From: Beroe ovata
Lineage: Eukaryota > Ctenophora > Nuda > Beroida > Beroidae
Reading direction: 5' to 3'
Length of the DNA stretch: 63,212 bases
Assembly (NCBI GenBank): GCA_946803715.1
Contig: CAMPET010000163.1
Location: 91,483 to 154,694 of the forward strand
Translations under genes and position numbers: made by a program
Shown here: positions 16,801-26,968 of the stretch, one piece after another
Layout of the letters: every line of letters starts with the position of its first letter
Numbering within the stretch: the stretch's first letter is position 1
The notes under the pieces: model-generated
What the model saw: the letters and a program-made list of their open reading frames with translations, nothing else
Told to the model about the DNA's origin: nothing
The model's database searches: none

Positions 16801-17807
16801 CTGGGGGAGGGTGAGGAAATGAGGAGATGAGAGCGAGAGTCATAGTTTGAGTGGGGCAGAGCTGAGCTGGGACTATTTTAACTCCACTCGATCGAGCTAG
16901 ATGGATTTCACCCCGTGTCCCCCCCTCTTACCCTCAGCACACTTGGCTCTGACACTACTTCCAATTTCCACGGGCAGCTCCATGTCAGATACCATGTTAT
17001 CAGGGAGAGTCGTACACTCGTTACTCACAATCCCAAACTCCATTGCTTGACTTGTGCCGCTGCTTGCTGTCTGACGATATTCAACGTACCTGGGGGAAGT
17101 CAAGCTCAAACATTGAAATTTTGGGTTTATTCGAGACCAATTATTACTTGGTGTTTCTTGATCCAGTTTCTGAGAAACAAAAGTCTCTTCAAAGTCGAAA
17201 ATGGCTAAAATTACATTCTAAATTAAGCTCAAGATATGCAATGGAACTCATTGTCTTACCTCACACCTAGGTAGTATTGACTCCCTTCCTCCCTCCCCAC
17301 TCCCTCAATCCCACAGCCGTTCCCCTCCGTGAGGTCAATAGTAACTCCTGATCCCGTGTAAAACTTGAGACTTGTCAGAGTAAATGTGATCGTATCTTCC
17401 GCGTGGACTATTGATCCGAACGATTTGGAGCACCTTGAGTCACCCTTCAGGAGGTGAACCCTCCCCTTCAACATCGCTCCTTCAGTTTCGAGATACATGA
17501 TCACGGATACGTTAGGGTGATAAGTTTTATGAAGGGGCACTTCGAGCGTTGAGTAGAATTTGATCTCGATGTGGGCAGTTCTGGAGTCGGTAGAATCATT
17601 GGAAGAAGAATCGGGGAATTGGATCTGGATGGCGTGCTTGCTCGGGTTTACCGGTGTTTTTATTGTTTCCACCGGTCCGTTCGGTTGTATTGTCCTCCAG
17701 AGGTTATCTGAGGACAGGTCTGTGGAAGTGGCGTTGTCTGAGGCGGAGTGGTCAGTGGAGGAGGCTGGAGAGGGAACCGTGAGAATGAAGAGAAAGTAGG
17801 GAATCAT
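13883..17807 (-). CDS. Type I membrane protein with repeated novel module plus sushi-like domains
   Basis: Not recognised as a known family. Exons on the minus strand are 17807-17260, 17089-16932, 16800-16663, 16269-16140, 15957-15755, 15609-14328 and 14192-13883. They total 2769 nt (922 aa) with all phases consistent. Residues 1-16 form a signal peptide (MIPYFLFILTVPSPASS). Three units follow, each a beta-rich segment of about 150-200 aa and then a Cys-containing sushi/CCP-like segment (PVKYGTKVKITCGDRG, INYGTKVAVKCVN, SHDTVVVYSCP). Units 2 and 3 open with DWKGLKV and DWKKFAF and carry YYSVTKK and YYTVTKK just before the sushi part. A membrane helix (LGIWLTIIITIALSVGGIVG, about 847-868) precedes an acidic Gly/Glu-rich tail of about 50 residues. 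A surface recognition role is inferred from architecture alone. Confidence 0.75.
14195..14327. repeat. GGTGTCA-rich intron
   Basis: The last intron of the sushi receptor consists largely of repeats of ggtgtcarggrrctg (+ strand), about ten copies. This is the same TGACACC core found in introns of other genes in the window. The intron ends directly against the exon boundary on both sides. Confidence 0.8.
15960..16035. repeat. 13-bp tandem repeat in receptor intron
   Basis: Four near-perfect copies of gaaggttgctaag, preceded by two copies of gataaggttg. They lie immediately upstream, in the minus-strand sense, of the acceptor of receptor exon 5. Confidence 0.85.
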
Positions 17808-19287
17808 GGTGTTGTGATCAGCGAATCGGATGCTTGGTAAAGATGTGTTTCTTATTCCGATGAGTGATTTTCGGGATATTTTAGCGTTGTTACATCTTTC
17901 TTCTGTTGATGGCTGCAACCAATATCCTAGTGAGTGCCGTGGTAAATTATCGTGAACGTTGTCAGTGAAATATGAGCTGTCAACAACTCTTACGATCAAT
18001 TTGGATATATCTTGACAACTAACTGAGCTCAATGTAAATTGTCAAGACGCAGCAAAGCGGATTTGAAAAAGCAAATATGGAACACTCGAAAAGAGAAAAT
18101 CTCCGAAATTTCAACTTAGAATCGGAAATGAGAGTTACAGAGCATTAGCAATTGTCAAATGTGACACAAAATGTACACATGTATGTGTGTGCGGCTTATT
18201 CGTATACAGCTAACAAGCTGCTAGTACAGCTTAATCTGTCAACGGGAACTCAATGTCAACAGAGAGAGAGAGAGTTGGATGGAGGGAGGGAAAGGTTGAA
18301 ATGTACAATATTCTCTCCTTTCCTCCCGTTCTCTCTCTCTCTAGGAGGAAATGAGTTTAACACCACGGAGATTTTGTGACGTCATATTTTGTAATCCGTG
18401 ATGCCAAGGTACTGGAGTTTCTGAGAGGTGCGCGCGCGGCGTAAACAAGTTTAGTCTTCCCCGTTTTTTTCTTCACTCCGAGAAAATTACCGTTAAAATA
18501 AGACTCCGACTCGTCGACTGTATTGAAATTGTGCACTTGTAAGACTTGATGCGTTATAATTTGGCCAGAATTCTCTCAAATATCAGTATCTGTAATGAGG
18601 AGTTAATCATGTTTTCAATTGGTTTGGCGTTGATATTCTGTGGAACAGGAAAGGAATGTGAAAAACTGGAAATTGACGTATACGGTAGTGTTGGAATTTA
18701 ACACTGAAAACCAGACATGAAAAGCACGGAAACAAATCAAGAACTTAGAGTAAATTGAATTTGAAGGCCTCTATGCGTTTCGCAAAAACAGCGGAAAAGC
18801 CTAGCTGAACTTTATCTGTGTGATATCAGGACCTATTGATATTTGAAAACGCGTTCATTATAATGAACAAATCATCGAGGATATGGATTATTTTAATTGT
18901 GTGTATTGATGCCGTTTATTAATTAAAGCAGTCTGAGAATTATCCGTGGTGTTGACAGGTTCTGTTTTTTCATAATCTGCCATCTCTTTCCCTACACGGA
19001 TTGAAATGAGCTCTTTCCTGAGCAAGATCATGGGGATTATCTCGAGTTCGAACTCGCAGCTCCACAGTTATAACATTCTCTGCCCCTTTTCATCCTTGGT
19101 ACCAGAACCAACCTTAATTTCCACTGAACCTCACTCCTCCCACTTGAATTATCATCCTTTCATCTTACATTTTCATATCATTTCTTGATCTTCAAATTCC
19201 CCTCTATTCCCTCAGTCCTCACCCCTCATTTATCTTATATTTTCACCACATTTCTCCCTATTTCATAATCTCCCCTCCATTTCCCAG
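17808..19287. other. Divergent intergenic/5' region, receptor and MRPL23
   Basis: A region of 1.48 kb between the receptor start (-) and the first recognised MRPL23 exon (+). It contains a GA/CT inverted pair: agagagagagagag at about 18258-18273 and ctctctctctct at about 18330-18345. A short CGCG patch is at 18427-18440. The upstream MRPL23 exon must lie here or further left, but none could be fixed. An ATG at 18609 opens a short hydrophobic peptide (MFSIGLALIFCGTG) with a donor-like GGTAGTG after it, otherwise unsupported. TGACGTCA lies at about 18377-18384. Confidence 0.4.
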
Positions 19288-19868
19288 ACCGTCCGTTCTC
19301 TTCCCACACTACTGGATGAGAGTTATCCCCCCTCGACCGAACATGACCAAAAACACGGTCATGTTCGAGTGTTCCTTCCAGATGAACAAAACAGAGATTA
19401 AGGAGTACTTGGAGCAGATTTATAATGTGGATGTTGCCAGCGTCAATACTGAGGTAGCGATAGGAGGGGTTGTTTTTCATGGGAGAGAGGCATTGGAAGG
19501 GACTATTTACGCGGGATTCCACAGTTGATTGATGATTGAAAATGTATTGTATCAGATGATAGGTATCTTAGGGAGAAATACAGCCTCATAAATTCTTTTG
19601 TTTCCCCGCCGTTTTAACCGCCAGAACGAAGTTGAGACTAGCTTCCCTCCAGGTAGTTGACGGTGAACGGTTCATCATATCAATCCCAAATGTGGGGGAC
19701 AAGACTCACACCAACCCAAACAAGAAGATTGTGTACGTGACCCTGAAAAACTCTGAGTTTACCTACCCCAGTAGTGAGGTTTTCGAGGAAGTTTTGAAAT
19801 TGGGTGAAGGGTCTAAGAGTCAGGAATTACTTGAAGAAAAAGAGGATGTTCCCAGGCTGAAATCATGA
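19288..19868 (+). CDS. MRPL23: Mitochondrial ribosomal protein L23 (uL23m), 5' exon missing
   Basis: Large-subunit mitochondrial ribosomal protein. Exon 19288-19453 (donor GTAGCG) encodes FPHYWMRVIPPRPNMTKNT and then a segment ending EIKEYLEQIYNVDVASV, which aligns with the family's TNFFIQLVRP and LRNYLEGIYNVPVAAV. The last exon ends with the TGA at 19866-19868 and encodes KIVYVTLKNSEFTYPSSEVF, matching the family's KVAYVQL..FTFPDLF. The acceptor of the last exon is ambiguous: aacgaag|ttg at about 19629 keeps the frame with the donor at 19454. The start codon and first residues (MARNVVYPLYRLGG in human) are not identified. Family assignment is good; boundaries are partly uncertain. Confidence 0.75.
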
Positions 19869-19922
19869 GATCTCCGAGATCTTACATAAGTTACGTCTTG
19901 GATAAATTATAAAGTTGTTCAC

Positions 19923-20027
19923 TAGGGTGTTGCAGTTGCCCCGACCTTGTTCAAAACAGCCNACCAAAAGAGAGTTGGGCATTGTATCTTGAAATTTTAA
20001 TTTTGGTGGGGCAACTGCAACACCCTA
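19923..20027. mobile_element. hAT-type MITE, 20-bp TIRs, 8-bp TSD
   Basis: Perfect 20-bp terminal inverted repeats begin TAGGGTGTTGC at 19923-19942 and end GCAACACCCTA at 20008-20027. An 8-bp direct repeat, TTGTTCAC, flanks them at 19915-19922 and 20028-20035. TIR start and TSD length fit non-autonomous hAT elements. No coding capacity (105 bp). A single N at 19962 lies inside the element, but the matching target duplication argues that both ends belong to one insertion. It sits just 3' of MRPL23. Confidence 0.8.
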
Positions 20028-20035
20028 TTGTTCAC

Positions 20036-20458
20036 TCTGCACTCTGCCGTGATGTCAACTGTCATTCATGGTTTTAATTTATTTCTCGCGCTCTCCAATG
20101 TTAGATTCTGCCGAATTGGAAGACTTGTAGCTACTGGACACTTGCCATGAACTTGTCGTCTTACCTCATCAAATTTTATATTATCTGTGCCAACTTACTC
20201 TCGTCTAAATTTTTTATTCGAGTTTTTATTGCACTGCAGACTAAGGCTAAGGCTTCTCTTGACAGCTGTCTACGGTGTAGGCGATGTTGAAAGGTGCTAA
20301 ATTTGATGTGTCTATGAACCGAGATTTGAGTTATACTGTTAGATTAAAATAGTAGGTAACTTGATTGAAACTCAGCATAAAGCTGCCATATTTAATCAAA
20401 AGTTGAGTTATTGTTATCTGGTATATTTCTCACTCACATACTACCACTACTGATAGCA
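20036..20458. other. Intergenic, MITE to CCDC166 start
   Basis: AT-rich 420-bp spacer. It should contain the CCDC166 promoter. No X-box or other clear site is recognised in it. Confidence 0.4.
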
Positions 20459-23400
20459 ATGGCTGCTAAGAAGGGTAAGAAAAAGGCGAAGGGAGACGCT
20501 GACAAGTCCTCCGAGCAGCCGTCAGAACGTGAGATTGCGGCACGAGTTGAACTGGAGAAGCTGAATGATGAACTGGCCAGTGTCAAGAGTGAGGTGAGGG
20601 GGAGAGGACGACTTATAGTTTGGGCAGACCTCCAACAATGGAGTATATAAGTGTGGAGTCACTCACTTCATTTTCCACCGATACTCCGATCAGAAATACG
20701 AAGAAATTTTTTTGTCCGATTTTGACACAAATGACATGTATTCCTATGTATTTTTGGACGCAGAATCGATTCCCGATCGAACCTTGGGCCCATCTTGCTT
20801 TCCTGATGAGCTATCTGTCATGTGACTTTAGCTTTCAAGTCTGAGAAGAAATAAGAAATTTCACCTGTTTCCCGATGTGCTAGCTCAAAAATACCCCCGG
20901 ATTCGAATTATACGTCAAAAAGTAGGTTAAGAACACCTATTTCTAGTATGTTTTCGGCAAAATTGATTTTAGACGTTTTTGTGTGTCCCATTGATTTTCG
21001 CGTTTTTGAGTGATTGCTTCCCACGGGTTCGAAATCGCCATTTGGGCGCGGTTTCACGGCGAGTATGAACTCTTCATGATCGTCACGAGGGTTGACATTT
21101 GTAGTGTGAGAGTAGGAGAGATGATTTGGTCGAAAATTAGTGTCGTAGGTGTCAGAAAAGTAGTCATTACAGACCTCCAAAAATGGAGTATAAAAGTGTG
21201 GAGTCACTCACTTAATTTTCCACCGATACTGCGATCAGAAATACGAAGAAATTTTTTTGTCCGATTTTGACACAAATGACATGTATTCCTATGTATTTTT
21301 GGACGCTGAATCGATTCCCGATCGAACCTTGGGCCCATCGTGCTTTCCTGATGAGCTATCTGTCATGTGACATTTATAAAGTCCTTGGCCGTGTTACTGG
21401 TTGCTTCCTTATATGGTAATCACGTGATCACTCATGTCTCTGCACTCTGCAGGTGGAGCGCCTAAGGAAAGAAAACGAGTGGCTGAAAGATGAGGCTAAT
21501 CGGACTAAGATGGAAAGTCACGAGTACCTTCAGGTTGGACCACTGATTAGTATCGATTAGACTAATACACGGTCTCCGAATTGTCAACCCTACTAGTACT
21601 TGGCGAAGCTTTATCGACGCTTAGATAGGAGTCTAATGTCTATGAACTATGACTATTTGACTCTCGACTCGACTTTTAATAACGCATGTTTCTCGCAGTA
21701 TATGTCCCGGAAGACACAAAAAAGACAGAGCACGATTGCAATGCTCAATGAGAAGAATGAGGAGGAATTACAACAGATCAACGCCGAGAGAAGCGTTATT
21801 GTGGAGCAATACGAGGTTTTTCCTTGGGTTCGAGGAAGTTTTTGTNCAATGAGAAGAATGAGGAGGAATTACAACAGATCAACGCTGAGAGAAGCGTTAT
21901 TGTGGAGCAATACGAGGTATTTCCTTGTGTTTGAGGATGTTTTTGTAGGAAGGGATCATGTCGGGGGAGGGGGGGGGTTCGATTTTTGAGCGATTTCTCA
22001 GTCGATTAACTCAGTTGATGTATGTGAGTTGAATCACGCAAGCGTGGATTGAAACTTGACAAATTCCTCCGACTCACGTTCCGCTTCTTTGGGTTAGGAT
22101 TTAAAATCCCCCTTCCACTTCACTCTGTTTATTCTAATTCAGCTCCCCTGCTTTCTTCACGTTTTGTGTTATATGTGACACGATTAGATTTGGCAGCGTG
22201 AAAATCAGGGCTCACGCGCATATGATATTAATTTACCGTGCCATATGTCCACTGAAGGGCAGATTTTGTACCCACAATTGGGAATATGCTGGGAGGTATC
22301 TCTGTCGAAGCGGCGGTGTGATCAGATTATCCCTGTCAAGGTTGGCACTTGACGTCACAATGGAGCACCAGATGATGATTCGTGGTGAGACCAGATGATG
22401 GCGGTGGTCAGAAGTGGTCTTCGCATTTAAATCCTTTGTCTCAGGATGAGACCAGTTTGTGGAACACATTGTTTCAGTGTCCAGTTCTTCATCCCAAAAT
22501 TGCACATTCGAGAAATCTAAGAACACACATTCTCACAAATCCTCCCTATATCTCTAGCGCTCCTCATCATGTTACACATCCTTCTTTCTCTCACTTCTCT
22601 CCACGTGGTCATGGAGGCTGCAGAGCGGGATTCGTTCAGTTACAAGTGGTGCGGTGTGTCGAAGAGGGCACTCCAATCTTACGTACCAGGTGCTCCAAGT
22701 TTCACAAGAGTCATTCCAGCCAGGGAGGAATGTCTAGCTCGGAGTGATTGTATGGGGATTACTGTGGAAGCGGGAAATCCTACAAGGTGAGGGAAATTTA
22801 GTTGAAACTACTGACATTCCCTTTCAATAGAATAAGAAAGTTAGATTTTAGGCATTGAAAATAAATAGTTATATTCCCCAATAGATACACTCTAATGAAA
22901 GACTGGCAGATCAGGAAAAACGAAAATGGCTGGACGAGTTTTGTCCCATGCGACGGTTTTCTCTCTTGTGACAAAATCGCATTCAAATCCACTGTCACGG
23001 GCAAATTCCTCCACATCGACCCATACAATGGTAAAATAACGAGCTCCAGTAGTAGTTACGGCGATAATGAGAGGTTCGTTTTCGACGAATGGGGATTCCG
23101 GTCAGGATTCCTGTATGCGTCAGATCGTAAGAAATATCTGAACATCGGGGAAAAGGGTTATTTCTACTGGAAAAAGAATGACATACACACCAACTGGCCT
23201 AAGTACAAAGAGGCGAAGGCAGGGAACGGATTCTTCACCCTACATCAAGATATGGATAGGGTCGCCATCCGGAATCACTTTGGAAAATACATTTCGACGG
23301 CGGCTGATGGTTCAGTGACGGCAAACAGCGGGCAACTGACGGACAACGATTGGTACGAAGCGTACCCTCGGAATTGTCTGGAAATTGAGGGCTGCTCCTG

Positions 23401-25411
23401 TCCGGAATCTATAGACGGTTCATCCTATACCCTGATCAGAACCGAGTTTGATCGAGACTCAGGGAGTGTGAAAGCGTATCGGCCCGAGGTTATCGGATAT
23501 CAGTACATCGATAATGAGGATTCCACCTCCGAGCAGTCGATAACGTTTTCCGTGGCCGAGGAAGTGACGGAAACATCCAGCTTCACGCACACTGCCGGGG
23601 TTTCCGTTACCGCGGGAACGGAGTTTAAGAGCGGAATTCCATCGCTTGCGGAGGGGAAAATATCGTTGGAAGTATCGGTTTCGTACGAGTTTTCGTATGC
23701 TACGGAGCGGAGCGTGACTAAATCTGTCCAGGCTGATTATAACTGTGTGGCGGCACCCGGTACTAGCGTGAGGTGTAAAGCTCTGCTCTACAAGTACAGG
23801 TATTTGTATTTGTGGTGTCAGCATGTTGACACTTTGAGTACTTTGATAGCGATCAAACTACAATTCAACGTTGTTGACTTTTAGACGCCACCTCAATGAC
23901 AACAGCTTGTTGTTTTGACACCATCACATATTCAGGATGAAGGTTCCCTTCACTCAAGTGTGGCAACATAAGCGAGTTCCAGAATGCACGTGTGAGAGTA
24001 AGGGAGTGTACAACGAGTTGTCCTCTCATGAAATGAGATTCAGCGTGGACGCTTACTAGATTACGTCATCATACATGCATGAGTATGACGTCATCAGTAT
24101 GATGATATTGGCGTCATCGTACAAACGCTATGACGTGTCTCACTCGACGATAGACTGTCGTCATCAGGATGATACTGGTGTCATGATATTATTGCTGGGC
24201 GATGTCACTTGTAAATAACTCAACAGGATATTCATTGATGATATTTTGAAGACAATTAAATGGGATTGGTTTCTTTCGTTATTTTATGGCATTTTTTCGC
24301 AAGATTTGGCCATCTTCCTCTCGATTCGCAAGTTTCAATCCACGGGCACAAATTTAATTTTCAAGATGTATCCCCTCCCCTTCCCCTAATTCCCATAATG
24401 ATTTATTTTGCTGAATTTAAAAGTCACGGATCTTGACTCCCTTATGAACACTAATTCACATCCCTCCCCGTACTCAGAAACGGAAGCAGGATCTGAAGGA
24501 TATGCTGATGACAAAGGAAGCTGAGTACGCGCAGGTGACGAGGGATCTACAGGACTTGGCTGAGTACCAACACATCCGCCTTGAACAGGTTTGAATAGGT
24601 CTACTCTCTCTGGGTGAGGGTGTGCAAGTGTGGGGGTGTGCAAGTGTGGGGGTGTGCAAGTGTGGGGATGTGCAATTATTACTAATTTACTTCTTAGGAA
24701 GCAGAGATCAGTCGTCTCGAGACAGAGGTTGAACGACTGAAGATCGAACACTCGGAAGCGCTTCAAGCGATGAAGAGCAACTTCCTGAAGGAGAAAGTCA
24801 GCCATGAACAGGACGCCGATCAGAAGATAAAACAGGTAATGTCTGGAATTTGATGGTAGTTTAATTGTTTCTGGGACAAACTTAATTTGCTCATGTACTT
24901 CAAGAAATCATGCTCATCTCTAAGAAATTACCCCAAGTCTATTGTTCCCTAAAACCGGCATATCACCTCAGATGAAGCAGAAAGCAAACGATGAAGCAGT
25001 GCAGTGTTTGGTCGAGCATACTCAGAAGATAAGTTCAGAGAACAAGCTCCTTAGAAAAGTGAGGGAGACGTTGGAGATTCCTGAATCTTCCATTCTAAGA
25101 GAGCAGCGTGATCCTTTGCAATTATATGGGGTAGAATGATAAGGCGGTGTTTTATTTACTGAGATTCGCGTTACAGGAACTGTTAACTCTGATCAAACGT
25201 TCCCAAGCACTCACTGAACATAAGTTAGAGTTGCAGAACCAGAGGAAGCTGCTTGTCCGAGAACATCAGGTGCGTATACAGCAACTCTGTCGTCATGGCA
25301 ACTAAGTGATGTTGTCATAGCAACAATCCATCTAACCAGTCACGCCATCAGATCACCAAGGATTTGCGAAAGCTGAGGAAAGTTCACGTTGACGATGAAG
25401 TGAAGGCTTGA
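20459..25411 (+). CDS. CCDC166: CCDC166-like coiled-coil protein (DUF4515)
   Basis: Eight exons, all phase 0: 20459-20593, 21453-21533, 21699-21815, 24478-24588, 24698-24835, 24972-25058, 25177-25269 and 25352-25411, giving 273 aa. After a Lys-rich start (MAAKKGKKKAKGD) the protein is almost continuous coiled coil. Family-like strings are ENEWLKDEA, EYLQYMSRKTQKRQ, MLNEKNEEELQQINAER, the LEVERLKIEHSEAL-type segment, NFLKEKVSHEQDADQ, CLVEHTQKISSENKLLRK and ELLTLIKRSQALTEHK. These match CCDC166 in order; its relatives CCDC121 and BBOF1 are alternatives. The long Ser/Pro tail of human CCDC166 is absent. Exon 3 appears twice around a single-N join (21846). Intron 3 houses a complete gene on the same strand. 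A second copy of the last exon occurs at 28952-29011. Confidence 0.75.
20617..21370 (+). repeat. Second locus of the ~540-bp repeat family, CCDC166 intron 1
   Basis: About 1.4 units of the family seen at 8297-10190, in the same orientation. The landmarks cagacctccaamaatggagt (about 20624 and 21172) and ttttggacgcwgaatcgatt (about 20753 and 21298) are about 545 bp apart. The array begins within about 25 bp of the donor of exon 1 and ends about 80 bp before the acceptor of exon 2. Confidence 0.9.
21699..21916. other. Exon 3 duplicated across a single-N contig join
   Basis: The 3' part of CCDC166 exon 3 (caatgagaagaatgagg to the donor after tacgag) occurs at about 21745-21815 and again at 21847-21916, immediately after the single N at 21846. 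The copies differ by one base (gccgag/gctgag) plus changes after the donor. This is best read as overlapping contig ends that were not merged. The second copy is contiguous with the nested gene and with exon 4. Confidence 0.8.
22569..24059 (+). CDS. Secreted aerolysin-family pore-forming-type protein, nested gene
   Basis: Three exons, 22569-22786, 22885-23799 and 23936-24059 (418 aa, phases consistent), lying wholly within CCDC166 intron 3 on the same strand. Residues 1-17 form a signal peptide (MLHILLSLTSLHVV). Residues about 25-85 look like a PAN/Apple-type Cys segment (REECLARSDCMGITVE). Residues about 90-235 contain repeated FLHID, KKYLNIG and GKYISTA strings typical of a beta-trefoil (fascin/agglutinin-like) fold. 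From about 250 on, the aerolysin/natterin-like core is marked by GTEFKSGIPSLAEGK and the alternating beta strands after it. Natterin-like proteins commonly join a carbohydrate-binding domain to such a core, so a secreted defence or membrane-acting role is possible. Target and activity are unknown. No frame breaks are seen. Confidence 0.8.
24060..24180. promoter_or_regulatory. Cluster of CRE-like TGACGTCAT strings
   Basis: Directly 3' of the nested gene, sites of the form acgtcat or tgacgtcat occur at about 24062, 24087, 24111 and 24170, with tgacgtg at 24131. They fit the CREB/ATF consensus, but the stretch is also a loosely repetitive gatgat/cgtcat tract, so they may simply be repeats. Confidence 0.3.
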
Positions 25412-26968
25412 GAGTGAGACCCGTTCAGTAATTGTGCCTGCGGCAGCCAATTTCATATGTAATCACTGTGGACATTTTTTCCCAGGTGCTGAGCTCTGGG
25501 CCAGATATGTCAGTATTTAGTCATCCCTTTCAGAATTTTCAGAACAATCATGCTCACTCTCCACGTTGAGAAGTTTGTGTATTTTAGCAGAGGGAATCCC
25601 AGTTTGTATGAAATAATTGATTTGTATTTGTATAAAATTGTAAATATTGCACAATATATATTAGTTGAAAGTTTAAAACCAGTGTGCTTTTGTTGACAAA
25701 GATAAACACATTGATTGCGCGATCAAATCATCAATTTGAAATGGCAAAAAAATTGTCAAATTCAAACCGGATACGGATCGTTTAATGTTGAAAATTTAAG
25801 ACAAAATGTACGACTAAATTCAAACTATATCAATCTTGTAAAGTTTAGTTTTTCTCGTCCCCGGCCTCGTCTATTTCTGTGCGAGGAAAGACTCGATCTC
25901 CTCAACTGTCCGTGGTACATCATGTGACAGTAGCTCGTACCCGTCAGCTGTCACCGCCACATTGTCTTCTATACGGACCTATTAGGAGTGGAATAAGTTA
26001 ATTAAAGTCTGCGGAGAGGTCAAAATACAGAATTATTGTCTCTAGTGAATAGTGGGTGAAATTCTAGTCATGAAAATCGTGGCCATATACTTACCCCTCC
26101 CATCCCTCGATATTGATCGATCTTCTCCTTGACCATGAACTTTGCTTGATCTGGGTTATCATAGGCAGCGTCCAGCAACTGAGAGGCGAGCATATTTTGT
26201 GACGTTTTTCTTCAGACTTTGTCGAAAGACCTCATCATAGTTCATGCCGTTAATCAGGCGATTTTCAGTTCCATGTTTAATCGCGCCGAATCTGTCACTC
26301 ACCACATCGTTGAAGTAGACTCCAGGCTCAACTGTGAGCACCATTCCCTTCTCCAGAGTCCTCGTCGTTCTCAGATACTTGATCCCCGGCTCGTCAATTC
26401 TGAGTGGAGCGTTCACATAGCCACCTGGAGTAAATATTTTGTGAGAAAATTCAAACTTTGATCGTGGAAAATGGAAAAGTTCCAATTTATGACGATTGAG
26501 AAAGAGAGCGTGCCTTACCGACGTCGTGTACGTCAAGTCCAAGGAAATGTCCTAGACCATGTGGGAAGAAAACTGCACCCAGAAACACTTTCTTCATATC
26601 GTCTATATCACCTGTTCATTATAGGAGAAGCATCATTAGTAACAAGCAAGTTCATTTCCTGGAAATTTGGGTCATGCAATGAACGTTATGCTAACCAACA
26701 AGAAGTCCTTCTTTAATGAACTCCTCTAAGATGACATGCTCTGCCAAACGATGCATGTCAATCCACGAAACACCTGAAGAATGGAAATTGCCGAAATTGA
26801 AAAGAGAAATTGCCATTTTGGTACAAATTACGCGCGCTGTATTCCTTTAATTGCGTGCGCGCGCGCGTCTTGATTGTTTCTTTGCGCGAAGGAAAGACAA
26901 ATTTTGCAAATGATTTCGCGCGTTCCGTACACTCAAACAACGGCAAAATAAATTCGTCACAGCTTGTA
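25336..26968. repeat. Segment duplicated at 28938-30597 (copy A)
   Basis: From the last intron of CCDC166 through prolidase exon I, the sequence is repeated about 3.6 kb downstream with small substitutions and indels only. At the left end the offset is exactly 3600 bp. Similarity stops abruptly at about 26968 (ttcgtcacagctt) against 30597 (ttctcgcagctt), within a prolidase intron. Copy A lies on the contig between the joins at 21846 and the gap at 27887. Confidence 0.9.
25871..26773 (-). pseudogene. PEPD: Prolidase 3' fragment (five exons), allelic copy or partial duplicate
   Basis: Exons 26773-26696, 26611-26519, 26424-26303, 26178-26095 and 25978-25871 correspond one for one, with identical lengths, to the last five exons of the full gene at 29502-33586. 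All reading frames and splice sites are intact, and the differences are a few substitutions. Upstream exons are missing: homology ends about 195 bp beyond the first exon. Because the two copies lie on separate contigs on either side of a gap, the fragment is most simply the other haplotype of the same locus, with its contig truncated or carrying an insertion. A true tandem partial duplication is the alternative. Typed as pseudogene only because it is incomplete. Confidence 0.7.

Noticed and set aside
25871..26773. Calling copy A a decayed prolidase pseudogene
   Set aside because: All five exons keep frame and splice sites; incompleteness coincides with contig structure, so decay is not shown.
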